This document shows, piece after piece, positions 42,896 to 52,291 of a DNA stretch of 64,000 nucleotides (position 1 is its first letter; each line of letters opens with the position of its first letter). A program made the translations under genes and the position numbers. The DNA is taken from assembly GCA_029259935.1 (NCBI GenBank), contig JAJDEH010000456.1, positions 1 through 64,000 of the forward strand, written 5' to 3'. The notes beneath the pieces were generated by a model. That model was not told the origin of the DNA, made no database searches, and saw only the letters and a program-made list of their open reading frames with translations. The DNA comes from Planctomycetota bacterium. Lineage in GTDB: Bacteria; Planctomycetota; Planctomycetia; Pirellulales; Pirellulaceae.

Positions 42896-44791
42896 ATGTC
42901 CCCGCATAGAACGATGTCCGGAATCGTCGTCATTGTCACCGCGCTGCTCAGCCTGGTCTTGCCGCGCATCGCCACCGCGCAAGGCCTTGAGCACATCAAG
43001 GCTCATTACACCAAGTACGAATACCGCATCCCGATGCGCGACGGCAAGCGGTTGTTCACCGCGGTTTACGTGCCGAAGGACGATTCCCAATCTTATCCGA
43101 TGCTGTTGAAGCGAACGCCGTACAGCGCCAAACCGTACGGCGCGGACCAGTATCCCGAGAATCTTGGCCCGTCGCCGTTGTTCGGCAAGGAAGGTTACAT
43201 TTTCGTTTATCAAGACGTGCGCGGGCGATGGATGTCCGAGGGCGACTTTGTACAGATGCGGCCGCACCGGCCGAATAAGCGCGACAAGAGCGAAATCGAC
43301 GAAAGCAGCGATACGTGGGACACCGTCGACTGGCTCGTTAAAAACGTGCGTGGCAACAACGGCAAAGTCGGCATCGCGGGCATTTCGTATCCCGGTTTTT
43401 ACACGGCGGCCGGCATCATCGATTCGCATCCGGCGATCAAGGCCGCTTCGCCACAGGCACCAGTCAACGACTGGTTCGTCGGCGACGACTGGCATCACAA
43501 CGGAGCATTTTTTCTGGCGCACATGTTTAGTTGGATGTCGCGCAATGGACGGATTCGTCCGGAACCAACCAAGGACATCAAAGCGACCTTCGATTATGGA
43601 ACCCCCGACGGCTACGAGTTTTTCCTCCGGATCAAAACGCTGTCGGAAATTGACTCAAAGTACCTCAAAGGCGATGTTCCCTTCTGGCACGAAACGCTGC
43701 GCCACGGAACCTACGACGAGTTTTGGAAGTCGCGCAACATCCGGCCTCACTTGAAGAACATCAAGCCGGCCGTAATGACCGTCGGCGGCTGGTTCGACGC
43801 CGAAAATCTGTTCGGGGCGCTTGAAACTTACAAGTACATCGAAGCCAACAATCCCAAGACGCGCAACGTGCTGGTGATGGGCCCTTGGCGGCATGGTGGC
43901 TGGGCGCGTGGCGACGGAGCTTCGTTCGGCGACATTCCCTTCAACGCAAAAACGTCGGAATTCTATCGCGAGAAGATCGAATTCCCATTCTTTCAGAGGC
44001 ATCTGAAAGGCGCGGATAAGGCGAAAGCGCCGGAAGCCTGGGTTTTTGAAATGGGCACGAATCAGTGGCGCAAGTACGACCAATGGCCGCCCGCGACGGC
44101 GCGGCCCAAGTCGTTGTACTTTCACGCCAGCGAGCAACTTTCCTTTGACCCGCCCTCCGCCGAAGCGGGCCGGAGCGGCCATGACGAGTACCTCAGCGAC
44201 CCGCGCAAGCCGGTTCCCGTGATGAACAACATCGCCACCGGCATGACCGCCGAATACATGATCGCCGACCAGCGGTTTGCCTCCAAGCGTCCCGACGTTT
44301 TGGTCTACCAAACCGGCGAACTGGAAACGGACGTAACCATTGCCGGTCCGGTGGAGGTCGACTTGTTCGTCTCCACGTCAGGCACCGACAGCGATTGGAT
44401 CGTTAAGTTGATCGACGTTTATCCGGAAGACCATCCGGACCCGGATCCAAAAAAGAATCCAAAACAGATCCGCATGGGCGGCTATCAGCAACTGGTTCGT
44501 GGCGACGTGATGCGGGGCAAGTTCCGCAATAGCCTCGAAAAGCCGGAGCCGTTTGAACCGAACCAGCCGACTCGCGTTCGCTTCACCATGCCGGACACCT
44601 ACCACAGTTTCCGCTCGGGCCATCGGATCATGGTTCAAGTACAAAGCTCGTGGTTTCCGCTGGTCGACCGCAACCCGCAACAGTTCACCGACATCTACCA
44701 CGCCAAGGAGTCGGATTTTCAACAGGTGACTCAGCGCGTGTTTCGCTCGGGCGACACGATGTCGTCGCTGAGGGTGTTGGTCTTACCGTGA
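42896..44791 (+). CDS. CocE/NonD-type alpha/beta hydrolase (X-Pro dipeptidyl-peptidase family)
   Basis: 631 residues from the ATG at 42896, behind GGAG; the frame opens at 42848. The signal peptide is IVVIVTALLSLVLPRIATAQ. The hydrolase domain shows PMRDGKRLFTAVYVPKD, PYSAKPYGADQYP and the nucleophile motif GKVGIAGISYPGFYTAAGI (GxSYxG). GGWFDAENLFGALETYKYI carries the expected aspartate, and GPWRHGGWARGDG the histidine. The C-terminal jelly-roll part (VDLFVSTSGTDSDWIVKLID) is characteristic of CocE and X-prolyl dipeptidyl aminopeptidases. An exported ester- or peptide-cleaving enzyme; the substrate is unknown. Confidence 0.9.
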   Translation: MSPHRTMSGIVVIVTALLSLVLPRIATAQGLEHIKAHYTKYEYRIPMRDGKRLFTAVYVPKDDSQSYPMLLKRTPYSAKPYGADQYPENLGPSPLFGKEGYIFVYQDVRGRWMSEGDFVQMRPHRPNKRDKSEIDESSDTWDTVDWLVKNVRGNNGKVGIAGISYPGFYTAAGIIDSHPAIKAASPQAPVNDWFVGDDWHHNGAFFLAHMFSWMSRNGRIRPEPTKDIKATFDYGTPDGYEFFLRIKTLSEIDSKYLKGDVPFWHETLRHGTYDEFWKSRNIRPHLKNIKPAVMTVGGWFDAENLFGALETYKYIEANNPKTRNVLVMGPWRHGGWARGDGASFGDIPFNAKTSEFYREKIEFPFFQRHLKGADKAKAPEAWVFEMGTNQWRKYDQWPPATARPKSLYFHASEQLSFDPPSAEAGRSGHDEYLSDPRKPVPVMNNIATGMTAEYMIADQRFASKRPDVLVYQTGELETDVTIAGPVEVDLFVSTSGTDSDWIVKLIDVYPEDHPDPDPKKNPKQIRMGGYQQLVRGDVMRGKFRNSLEKPEPFEPNQPTRVRFTMPDTYHSFRSGHRIMVQVQSSWFPLVDRNPQQFTDIYHAKESDFQQVTQRVFRSGDTMSSLRVLVLP

Positions 44792-45641
44792 GCGGACGTT
44801 ACGCCGTGAGTTAGGATCGTTCGGGCGATTAGTGTCCCATTAGCCGGAACACGTTAGTGTCCGGTTCTGAAAAACCGTGGCTAACGCCCAACGGCTGATC
44901 AAAACGCGAACCTTGTTTCGCGAACGATCCTTGGAGGCAGCGGGCGACGTGGTCACGCGACTCTTGCCCGCCTGGCGCGGTCGCCAGTGCTGTCGCGAAA
45001 CTAACTCTGCACAACCGGCGTGGATCGTGTAAAATGAGGGCAGGCAGTGATGGGGTAGATTTGCAATCTACCTCGGGCCGGTGGAGTTGAGGGCAGGTTC
45101 AACTCTGGACTCCAACGAAAAGGGGCTCCTGCTAACTCCCCGTGGAAATGGGGGAGGACCGGAGGGGTTTGCGAAAGAAATCCGTACCGCCGCGGGGAAA
45201 CCGTTGCAACTTTGCAATCGTCTTCGGCCCACACGGCCGCTGCGAACACGCGGGGCGTCGCCTGTAAGGTCTTGCAACATCGAATTTTAGGAAATCGTCA
45301 TGAACAAGGTTTGGCAAAATCGAATATGTTACACCCGCGCGACTGCCCCGCTTGTGTTGTCACCATGGAGTGCGTCGACGTGCCGGCTTCAACGCCCATT
45401 GGAAAAACGTCAGGGTGTATGCCGACTCCATGAGAAAATAGTAGTCGTAACTTGTGCGGGCGCATAAAATGACGCATGAGCAATTAGAAAGGTAGCGGGG
45501 GCGTGAAGCGGGGTAGGCAAGTTGCTGGGGCACTTGCATTCGGGGCGCTGCTTACCAAGTTGCGAGCTATCGCCGCGTTACGCCTACGACTAGAATGCGA
45601 AGCTTCATCCGTCCAACGTCGCCAACTCCAACGTCGCCAAC
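44792..45641. other. 850-bp intergenic region without a supported gene
   Basis: Short frames (for example 45081-45290 and 45503-45691) have no ribosome-binding site or recognisable content. The part near 45.06-45.2 kb resembles the repeat-like sequence after the sulfatase gene. The trpD promoter should be in the right part, but I see no attenuator-like hairpin or clear boxes. Confidence 0.5.
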
Positions 45642-46664
45642 ATGGTTCAGACAATGTTTCAAGACATCTTGGGAAGACTAAACGCTGGTGAAGATCTCTC
45701 CATGGACGAAATGTCCAGTGTGATTGATCTGATCATGTGCGGCGAAGTGGGTGAGGAACAAATGGGCCTGCTGCTGACCGCGCTGAAGGCCAAGGGCGAA
45801 ACGATTGAGGAAGTTGCCGGCGCCGCGACGGCCATGCGAAAGCACATGACGCACATCCACGCCGATCAGGCGGATTTGGTCGACACCTGTGGTACCGGCG
45901 GAGCGGGAAGCGGCACGTTTAACATCAGTACGGCGGCGGCGATCGTCACCGCGGCGGCGGGAGTGCCGGTCGCCAAGCATGGCAATCGCGCCATGAGCGG
46001 AACGACGGGCTCGGCCGACGTTTTGGCCGAACTGGGCGTTAACATCGAAGCGTCGCTGGAAGCCGTGGAAAAGTGCCTGAAGGAAGCCGGCATTTGCTTT
46101 TGCTTCGCTCAGCAATTTCATCGGTCGATGAAGCATGTCGCGCCGGTCAGGCGCAAATTGGGCTTTCCCACGATCTTCAATTTGCTGGGACCGCTTTGCA
46201 ATCCTGCCGGAGCCGGCTTTCAGGTGCTTGGCGTCGGCCGGCCCGAAATTCGGGAACTGATTGCCGGCGGACTCGCGCGATTGGGTACCACGCGCGCGGT
46301 GGTCGTTCACGGCGAAGACGGGCTGTGCGAGGTAACCTTGAGCGGGCGGACATTTGTCACCTTGATCGAAGGCGGCCAACTGAGCGAACTCACCTGGACG
46401 GCGGAAGATTTTGGACTGGCCGCGGCCCAGAAAGACACCATGCTCGTGGACGGACCGGCCGCCAGCGCCGCGATCATTCGCGACATCCTGGCCGGCCAGC
46501 CGGGGCCGACGCGTGACATCGTCGTCGCCAACGCGGCGGCGGCGCTTTGGGTCACGGGGCGCGGCGATTCGCTGGCCGAGTGCGCTCGCCTTGCCGGCGC
46601 GGCCATCGATAGTGGCGCGGCCGACCAGCGGCTCGCGCGTCTGCGCGAAGTGAGCCAGTCATGA
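45642..46664 (+). CDS. trpD: Anthranilate phosphoribosyltransferase
   Basis: 340 residues. The substrate motifs are all present: DTCGTGGAGSGTFNISTAAA (about 80-99), KHGNRAMSGTTGSADVLAEL (about 112-131) and RKLGFPTIFNLLGPLCNPAG. The enzyme joins anthranilate to phosphoribosyl pyrophosphate, the second step of tryptophan synthesis. It has no fused glutamine amidotransferase. Other trp genes are absent nearby, so the pathway is scattered. Its stop overlaps the start of the MFS gene by four bases. Confidence 0.95.
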   Translation: MVQTMFQDILGRLNAGEDLSMDEMSSVIDLIMCGEVGEEQMGLLLTALKAKGETIEEVAGAATAMRKHMTHIHADQADLVDTCGTGGAGSGTFNISTAAAIVTAAAGVPVAKHGNRAMSGTTGSADVLAELGVNIEASLEAVEKCLKEAGICFCFAQQFHRSMKHVAPVRRKLGFPTIFNLLGPLCNPAGAGFQVLGVGRPEIRELIAGGLARLGTTRAVVVHGEDGLCEVTLSGRTFVTLIEGGQLSELTWTAEDFGLAAAQKDTMLVDGPAASAAIIRDILAGQPGPTRDIVVANAAAALWVTGRGDSLAECARLAGAAIDSGAADQRLARLREVSQS

Positions 46665-47878
46665 TGAACGGCGCGGTCTTGCGAATCGTCTTGTTCGTCG
46701 CTTGTGCCCACGCCATGGTTCATGTCTACGAAGTTTCGTTGCCCAGCGTGGAGCAGGAGATTGCTCAGGAGTATTTTCCCAACGATGCCGAAGCCGGCAA
46801 GAAGTTCACCGGCCGGCTGTCAAACTATTGGCGGCTTTTGTGGGGAGTTGGTGCGTTGGCGGCCGGCTGGCTGGTGGATCGGTTTGGAAGTTCGCGGATG
46901 CTCACGATTTACCTCATCGGTTGTGGCGTCATGTGTGTCGCGGCCGGCTGGACGCGATCGCAATCTCAGTTGCTACCCATCATGATCGGGATGGGGGCGC
47001 TGGCGGCAATCTATCACCCGGCCGGTTTGGCTTTGATCTCGCACTCGACAACGCCCGACACGCAGCCTCGCGCGCTGGGGATTCACGGCATCTTCGGCTC
47101 CTTGGGAATTGGAGCCGCGCCGATCCTTGCTTGGGTCATGCTCTCATCGGGATTCACATGGCGTGCCTTCTATTGGGCGCTCGCCGTGCCGGGTTTTCTG
47201 TTGGGCCTGGCGTTTGTAATTGTTTCCCGGCGCATGAATGCCTTGTCCTTGATCGACGAAAGAACCGCATCGCAAAAGGCGGCGGACGACTCGGCCGATT
47301 GGGGCTCGTACGGCACGCTGGTCATTTATTCATTCTTGATGGGATTCGTCTACTCGGCGTTGGTCAGCTTTCTGCCTAGGTATTTGAGCGCCGCCGGGAT
47401 TGAACTGTTCCATTCATCGAGCGAGAACACGGGCAAGTTACTGGCTTCCTGCACCCTGTGGATCGGGTGCGTGGGGCAATTCTTGGCGGGCCGCTATGCG
47501 CGGGCCAAGGTTTTGGAGTTGCAATTGATGTGGATTACGGTTGGCAATGTCCCGTTTCTGCTTTGGATGGCCGTGGCCGAAGGTTGGCAGCGCGCGATGG
47601 CGGCGGCTGGTTTAGCCTTGGTCCACTTCATGCAGCAGCCGGTGTACAACAGCCTGATCGCCAAATACAGTCCGCGGCACCGTCGCAGCCTTTGCTACGG
47701 AGTCAGTTTCGCGATGGCATTCGGCATGGGCAGCTTCGGAGCCAGCTTTGCGGGGCAAACACAAAGCAACCGAATCATCTACGGAAGCCTGGCGTGCATG
47801 GCGGCATTAGGCAGCGTCATCTCCCTCATCCTCCACATTCGCAACCGGCGGCACGGCGATCGGGAAGCAAAGAGTTAA
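46661..47878 (+). CDS. Major facilitator superfamily transporter
   Basis: 405 residues with 10-12 membrane helices (VLRIVLFVACAHAMVHVYEV, LLWGVGALAAGWLVDRFGSS carrying the GWLVDRFG MFS loop, IGMGALAAIYHPAGLALI, GTLVIYSFLMGFVYSALVSF). It starts ATGA across the trpD stop, so the two genes are translationally coupled. The start includes a putative periplasmic segment after helix 1. The substrate is unknown; with trpD it could be an aromatic compound, but that is weak inference. Confidence 0.86.
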   Translation: MMNGAVLRIVLFVACAHAMVHVYEVSLPSVEQEIAQEYFPNDAEAGKKFTGRLSNYWRLLWGVGALAAGWLVDRFGSSRMLTIYLIGCGVMCVAAGWTRSQSQLLPIMIGMGALAAIYHPAGLALISHSTTPDTQPRALGIHGIFGSLGIGAAPILAWVMLSSGFTWRAFYWALAVPGFLLGLAFVIVSRRMNALSLIDERTASQKAADDSADWGSYGTLVIYSFLMGFVYSALVSFLPRYLSAAGIELFHSSSENTGKLLASCTLWIGCVGQFLAGRYARAKVLELQLMWITVGNVPFLLWMAVAEGWQRAMAAAGLALVHFMQQPVYNSLIAKYSPRHRRSLCYGVSFAMAFGMGSFGASFAGQTQSNRIIYGSLACMAALGSVISLILHIRNRRHGDREAKS

Positions 47879-49673
47879 ATCGGTACCAGACAATCAACGG
47901 AGGGCCGTTGCGAATCACACCGCCAAAAGATACGATGAGAAGCATCTCAGAAAGAAGATTGAGGAAATCCACCGCGGAAACAAATGGCGGGGCGTGGCTC
48001 AGCCTGGCTAGAGCGCTGCGTTCGGGACGCAGAGGTCGCTGGTTCGAATCCAGTCGCCCCGACTTTGATGAGTCGTTGTCAGCAGTTGACAGCGGCTTTT
48101 TTCTTTTGACATCTTCGAGACTTACGACGATTCCACCACCATCATCGTCATTGTCTTCATCACCCCCTGTCTTGCCAGTAGTTGACTCCGATTTACTCGA
48201 ATTGTCAGTAGTTAGTGCAAATCCTGGTGCAAACTTTGAAACGGGCAAATCATCTGTGCCCGTTAGCTTTGCGGCGACTTCCTCTTTTTCTCGTCCACCA
48301 TGCAGAGGGAGTGGGGGGAGTTTGTCGAGTGCACCATGCACGTCTAACAGCCTTGGGTCGGTGTAGACGTTCATGGTCAAGTCGACGCTGGAGTGCCGCA
48401 TTGCCGCCTGTGCCGTCCTGGGAGCAACACCCGCCTTGCTTAGGTGCGTTCCAAACGAATGTCGCAGAGCGTGGACATCAACGGTGTAACCCCGGTCATC
48501 GACTTTTGGGATTCCAGCCAGTTTCAAGTCCCGGTTGAGAATTCGGACCAAGCCAGATGGGACATAAAACACGGGTGTGTTGGCTGGTAATACGTCGGGC
48601 ACCACACTTCCGTTTTGCCGCGATTCCACCTGCAACAATTCGAGTTTACGGGCGAGCCATAATTTCAGATCTACCGCCAAATCGGAACGGAGAGCAATTG
48701 CGTTTCCCTCTCGGTTCTTTTCGTCACGAGCGTCGAGGTCGGCATACGGCATTTCATCATCAAGGCACAGTTGACCAACCGTCAGAGATTTCAATTCACC
48801 TTTTCGCAGACCCGTCAAAAGGTACGTCTTGTACAAGAGAGACCGTTCCCACCCAAGTAATTCCAATCGTGCACGAGTCACTTCTCGCAAATTTGCAATC
48901 GGCTTGCCTTTGTTCTTGCCACGTCTCACAGTCATCGCGTCAAGCAGTGGACGACGCCGTGCTGATTCCAGCAATCGATGCAGTTCGTCTTCGGTGAGTG
49001 CCCGCCGCTTTCGCCGACAGTCAGCTTTAGTATCCGCCTTCGGTACGTCGGTGAAGGGATTGCTGGTCATCCTGTTTGCACGAACGCACCAATTGCCAAA
49101 CGCCACGCACGCCTCACGAAATCCATTGCGAGCACCGGCCGACATTCCCTCGTCTTTCCGCTCCTTGAGCCAGTTTTCAAATGCCGCCACCGACACTTCA
49201 GATAGACGACGAAAGCTGCAATCCGTTGCAACACGGGCCAGGCGTGACTGGGTATTGTTGATTCGGTCTTTGTTGAGGTCTTTCGCGACTTGGTGATCGT
49301 GGTAGGCGTCAATGTGTTCCACCAACGCCGTTTGTTGGTGGCGTCCCACAGAATCCTCTGAAGAGCTAATGACGCCCGCCTTAACCAGTTCTGCACGTCG
49401 TTCCAATTCAGAGAGGACTGACTTCGCGGCCGTTTCGTCACGGCAGCCCGTGGGTACTTCACGGACGATTCCTTCGCCATCACGATACTTCGCTGTGTAA
49501 GTTCGAGCGGTTATTACAATACGGTCTGAACCATCCCGCCCCGTCGTTACTGGGGCGGATTTGGTTTTGCCTCGCCGATCTTTCCACTTGGCAATTCGCT
49601 CGCCATTGCGAACGATGATTTCCGCATTTGGGAAAAGCGGCTTGGTGGCGGTTTTGTGGTAAACACTTCCCAT
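47826..49673 (-). CDS. Tyrosine recombinase with C-terminus running through tRNA-Pro
   Basis: About 615 residues from the ATG at 49673 (GAGAG upstream; the frame opens at 49724). An N-terminal arm-binding and core-binding part (KSVLSELERRAELVKAGVIS, NNTQSRLARVATDCSFRRLS) precedes the catalytic domain: arginine in LTGLRKGELKSL, HALRHSFGTHLSKAG and AMRHSSVDLTMNVYTD with the histidine and nucleophilic tyrosine. After that a linker leads into GRLDSNQRPLRPERSALARL, which is simply the antisense of tRNA-Pro, and the frame continues into chromosomal DNA as far as the MFS gene. The true C-terminus was probably created by the integration. Confidence 0.88.
   Translation of the reverse strand: MGSVYHKTATKPLFPNAEIIVRNGERIAKWKDRRGKTKSAPVTTGRDGSDRIVITARTYTAKYRDGEGIVREVPTGCRDETAAKSVLSELERRAELVKAGVISSSEDSVGRHQQTALVEHIDAYHDHQVAKDLNKDRINNTQSRLARVATDCSFRRLSEVSVAAFENWLKERKDEGMSAGARNGFREACVAFGNWCVRANRMTSNPFTDVPKADTKADCRRKRRALTEDELHRLLESARRRPLLDAMTVRRGKNKGKPIANLREVTRARLELLGWERSLLYKTYLLTGLRKGELKSLTVGQLCLDDEMPYADLDARDEKNREGNAIALRSDLAVDLKLWLARKLELLQVESRQNGSVVPDVLPANTPVFYVPSGLVRILNRDLKLAGIPKVDDRGYTVDVHALRHSFGTHLSKAGVAPRTAQAAMRHSSVDLTMNVYTDPRLLDVHGALDKLPPLPLHGGREKEEVAAKLTGTDDLPVSKFAPGFALTTDNSSKSESTTGKTGGDEDNDDDGGGIVVSLEDVKRKKPLSTADNDSSKSGRLDSNQRPLRPERSALARLSHAPPFVSAVDFLNLLSEMLLIVSFGGVIRNGPPLIVWYRFNSLLPDRRAAGCECGG
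47988..48062 (+). tRNA. tRNA-Pro (anticodon CGG)
   Basis: A 75-nt cloverleaf: acceptor CGGGGCG/CGCCCCG beginning with the C1-G72 pair of bacterial proline tRNAs, anticodon stem CTGCG/CGCAG with loop TTCGGGA (CGG), T loop TTCGAAT and discriminator A. CCA is not encoded. An integrase frame crosses it on the other strand, so its 3' end is the attachment site of the element to the right. Confidence 0.95.
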
Positions 49674-49796
49674 CAGATTACTCTCTGAGTTATGGCTAGG
49701 TCTGCGGCTTGCTTGATCGATCACCGCTCAAGAAACTAGTAACATTCGCTCGCTTCACAACAGTTTGCTGCTCAAGTATCCTCCTGCCATTTTCTA

Positions 49797-50009
49797 CTAC
49801 TCCAATTCCGAGGTGATACGTAGCTTTAACACTTTGCCAATACGATCGAGCGATGCCGTTGTCAACTTGCCAGTTCCGTTGATGAAGCGAAGCAACTGTG
49901 AAGCATCCACGCCTGAGTCTTTGGAAAGACGATAACGTGACAGCGAACCATCTTCGATAATCGCTCGCAATTGCTCCGACACCGGCTTTAGTTTCGGTCG
50001 TTTCTTCAC
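49797..50009 (-). CDS. Small XRE-type HTH regulator
   Basis: 70 residues: VSEQLRAIIEDGSLSRYRLS, KDSGVDASQLLRFINGTG, KLTTASLDRIGKVLKLRI is a complete Cro/C1-type helix-turn-helix with recognition helix DASQLLRFINGT. It is upstream of the integrase on the same strand, as expected for a control gene of an integrated element. Its operators are not identified. Confidence 0.82.
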   Translation of the reverse strand: MKKRPKLKPVSEQLRAIIEDGSLSRYRLSKDSGVDASQLLRFINGTGKLTTASLDRIGKVLKLRITSELE

Positions 50010-50079
50010 TTGTCACGTCCTCGATAGTTGCCTGCTAGCCTCATGCGGGCATCTTACTACATAAAGGGCTAGCAGTCAA

Positions 50080-50388
50080 TTAGTTCTCTGTGGAGTGTCG
50101 ATAGCCAATAAACCCACCGCACGATCGGCAAGTTGTCCGGATCCAGCCGTCTCGATATGCTGCTGGTTCATCTTCCCAAGCAGTTGCGTCGATGTGGTGC
50201 GTGCACGGCACTGGCTCGGCGGGCAAAGCCCTGGAGGAACCTACGGTAGTAACCGACGGTTCAGTTGGCTCATACTCGATTGGTTCAACCCGGTCAAATT
50301 GGACTGAAGCTATGGGCTCATAATCCACCCAAGATGGTCGGCGAATCGAATTTTCGAACATGTTTGGTGTTCCGGGTGTTCCTAGCAT
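50080..50388 (-). CDS. Small protein with C-terminal zinc motif
   Basis: 102 residues. The proline- and glutamate-rich first part (PIASVQFDRVEPIEYEPTEP) is followed by CTHHIDATAWEDEPAAYRDG and WIRTTCRSCGGFIGYRHS, a motif (WIRTTCRxCGxFIGYR) I know from short proteins near replication genes in planctomycete elements. The histidines and cysteines may form a zinc site. The start is uncertain: the ATG at 50388 or the one at 50361. Function unknown. Confidence 0.55.
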   Translation of the reverse strand: MLGTPGTPNMFENSIRRPSWVDYEPIASVQFDRVEPIEYEPTEPSVTTVGSSRALPAEPVPCTHHIDATAWEDEPAAYRDGWIRTTCRSCGGFIGYRHSTEN

Positions 50389-50535
50389 TTCTTAACTGCG
50401 GCTATGACACGTATTAAAACAATCCTGTTCGGAGACTATATGATTAAAGACCCTGAACACTAGGAACAGCATCAAAAGAGCAGTCGCTTTTCTCGTGAAT
50501 TTGGGTCATTTCGTGTTCCTAGGAAATTCAAGTTG

Positions 50536-52089
50536 CTAGGAACATTTCGTAGAACACTCGGAACAGTTTTCGTCGGCGTGATCCTCGCTGCTCAATTTCA
50601 GGCCGATTCCCGTGTAATGCCACACCAGCTTGCCGTCCACTCTTCGTCGCGTGGTGCTAATGGCGTTATCGGTCGCCGCGTGAAGATTCTTGCCGAACGT
50701 CGCGGAGTCGTCGACGTGCTTTTTGCCGTTCAGTGAACACCACATTTGATATGCGTCGAACATCTCCGACTTGGGGATCATGAGGTCTGGATCGACATCG
50801 CAACGTTCACGAACAAGAGCCTTCACAGGGCTCGACAGATCCTCCCAATCCTGGATTTTTTGTAGGCTGGACTCGGGTTGAATCAGCCGCCCCCGATCCT
50901 GGAGTTTCTCCCATCCCTTGATCGCCCACCATAGGATTGACGGCAATTCGCTCATTAGCTTTTTCTCCAATGAAGTGTCCTCCCGCCCATAAAACGTGCT
51001 GCGGAAGTTGAGTACAATCATCCGGCTCACCAACGCTCCGCTTGCATCGTTCAAACGGGGCACTTCGTTGCTAATCATGGCGATTCGCGTGGTCAGTCTT
51101 GCAGAAAACGGGTCTTTGTATTTGCGGTCGATAAGTTGTTCATCCTCTCCAGTAATACTCAGCAGTCGCTCGACAACGGGGGCTTGGTCTTGCCGTCCGG
51201 AAAAACGAGCGTCGGCGATGATTGCCAACCGCTTCCCGAAGAGGGGCCATAAACCAAAATTGTTGTTGAACTGGCCCAAGTTAGCCCCTGTAACGTTGCT
51301 TTTACCTAGCAGGGAGGTCTGTATGCGTGCGATGGTCCCTTTACCAGCACGTTTGGGACCGAACATGGCGAGCATTTTTTGTTGGCTTGTATCTGGCGTT
51401 AGGCAGTATCCGAACCAGAGTTGTAAAGCTTCGATCGTCTCTGGATCATCCGGCCATAGTTGAGATAGGAACGTCAACCAGGACCGCGGTTTTTGGCTTT
51501 CTCGCTGAAAGCCGAACTCAAGTGCGGACATATTAAAAAGTGATGGAGTTTGTTTCTTAACACGGTTGGACTCTGAACGGAGTGATCGCAAGTCGACAAT
51601 AAGATTGCGAGTAACTAGGGTTTCCGTCAGGCTCCATCCGGGATCATCCTCCTCTAGCCAGCACGGTGCTTGTTTGCGAGACGCTACGATCGACATCGCC
51701 TTAACCTGGGCGAGGACGTTGGCAGTCGCTCTTGTGTGCACGTTGCGAAAAGCTTGATTGAGATGCCTAATGATGCTGGCCTCAACTTCGCTCTTGCCTA
51801 GCTCGTAGTATTTGCCTTGTGCTTCAGACCATTGCCAAAAAGCATTCTTCCAAAACCGGAACGTAAATACACCGTTTTTCTTCCGACAGTCAAGGAATTC
51901 TTGTGCTTCGGTTGCGGCGTCCATTTCCGCAATATCGGGCTTGTTAATGTCACTCTCGCCATCGTCATCAGATGCGAAAGAGAACGCGTCATTCACTGCT
52001 TGGCGAAGCAATGGCTCCCCCTCGGCCTTGGCTAGTACGTCGCCCGCATCGTCAGAGTCAACCGGTTGGGCGATCCGTGCCGTGCTCAT
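50536..52089 (-). CDS. D5/P4-type primase-helicase (SF3 helicase)
   Basis: 517 residues. The helicase domain shows the Walker A-like GPKRAGKGTIARIQTSLLGK (about 259-278), then ADARFSGRQ (Walker B area) and TRIAMISNEVPRLNDASGAL (sensor-1 asparagine), as in D5 and P4 alpha family helicases of phages and plasmids. The N-terminal part (KKNGVFTFRFWKNAFWQWSE) is the D5 N-terminal region. The protein should unwind DNA during replication of the element. It overlaps the small prim-pol remnant upstream by four bases (ATGA). Confidence 0.88.
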   Translation of the reverse strand: MSTARIAQPVDSDDAGDVLAKAEGEPLLRQAVNDAFSFASDDDGESDINKPDIAEMDAATEAQEFLDCRKKNGVFTFRFWKNAFWQWSEAQGKYYELGKSEVEASIIRHLNQAFRNVHTRATANVLAQVKAMSIVASRKQAPCWLEEDDPGWSLTETLVTRNLIVDLRSLRSESNRVKKQTPSLFNMSALEFGFQRESQKPRSWLTFLSQLWPDDPETIEALQLWFGYCLTPDTSQQKMLAMFGPKRAGKGTIARIQTSLLGKSNVTGANLGQFNNNFGLWPLFGKRLAIIADARFSGRQDQAPVVERLLSITGEDEQLIDRKYKDPFSARLTTRIAMISNEVPRLNDASGALVSRMIVLNFRSTFYGREDTSLEKKLMSELPSILWWAIKGWEKLQDRGRLIQPESSLQKIQDWEDLSSPVKALVRERCDVDPDLMIPKSEMFDAYQMWCSLNGKKHVDDSATFGKNLHAATDNAISTTRRRVDGKLVWHYTGIGLKLSSEDHADENCSECSTKCS

Positions 52090-52283
52090 TGCTGCGTCCC
52101 CTGTCGCAAATTGGGGCAGCCGGCAACGGTCGCCCGCCTGCTTTGGTATCGCGTCAAAGCAATGGCGACGATCTTACTGTGGTTTACTGAGATAATGGAC
52201 AGTCCCATTTCACTGTAACGCATTGCGTGTTCCAGTAGGGATTCGGCCGATCGCTTAGGCGACGCAAATAGTTCCTGTTGCAT
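52086..52283 (-). CDS. Short prim-pol N-terminal remnant upstream of the helicase
   Basis: 65 residues. LLEHAMRYSEMGLSIISVNH resembles the opening of bifunctional DNA primase/polymerase domains ('AL.YA..G..V.P'), but the catalytic part that should follow (DxD, metal-binding) is absent, and after about 35 residues the sequence is unrelated (TRYQSRRATVAGCPN). It overlaps the helicase start by four bases, so it may be a leader fragment of a once longer primase-helicase gene. Confidence 0.45.
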   Translation of the reverse strand: MQQELFASPKRSAESLLEHAMRYSEMGLSIISVNHSKIVAIALTRYQSRRATVAGCPNLRQGTQQ

Positions 52284-52291
52284 CCATTCAC

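Noticed and set aside
45503..45691. Small plus-strand frame just before trpD, considered as a trp leader peptide
   Set aside because: No tryptophan codon cluster and no attenuator hairpins; it overlaps the trpD start.
48077..48100. Hairpin and T-run after tRNA-Pro as its terminator
   Set aside because: The stem is only five pairs and lies within the integrase coding part, so it is probably chance.
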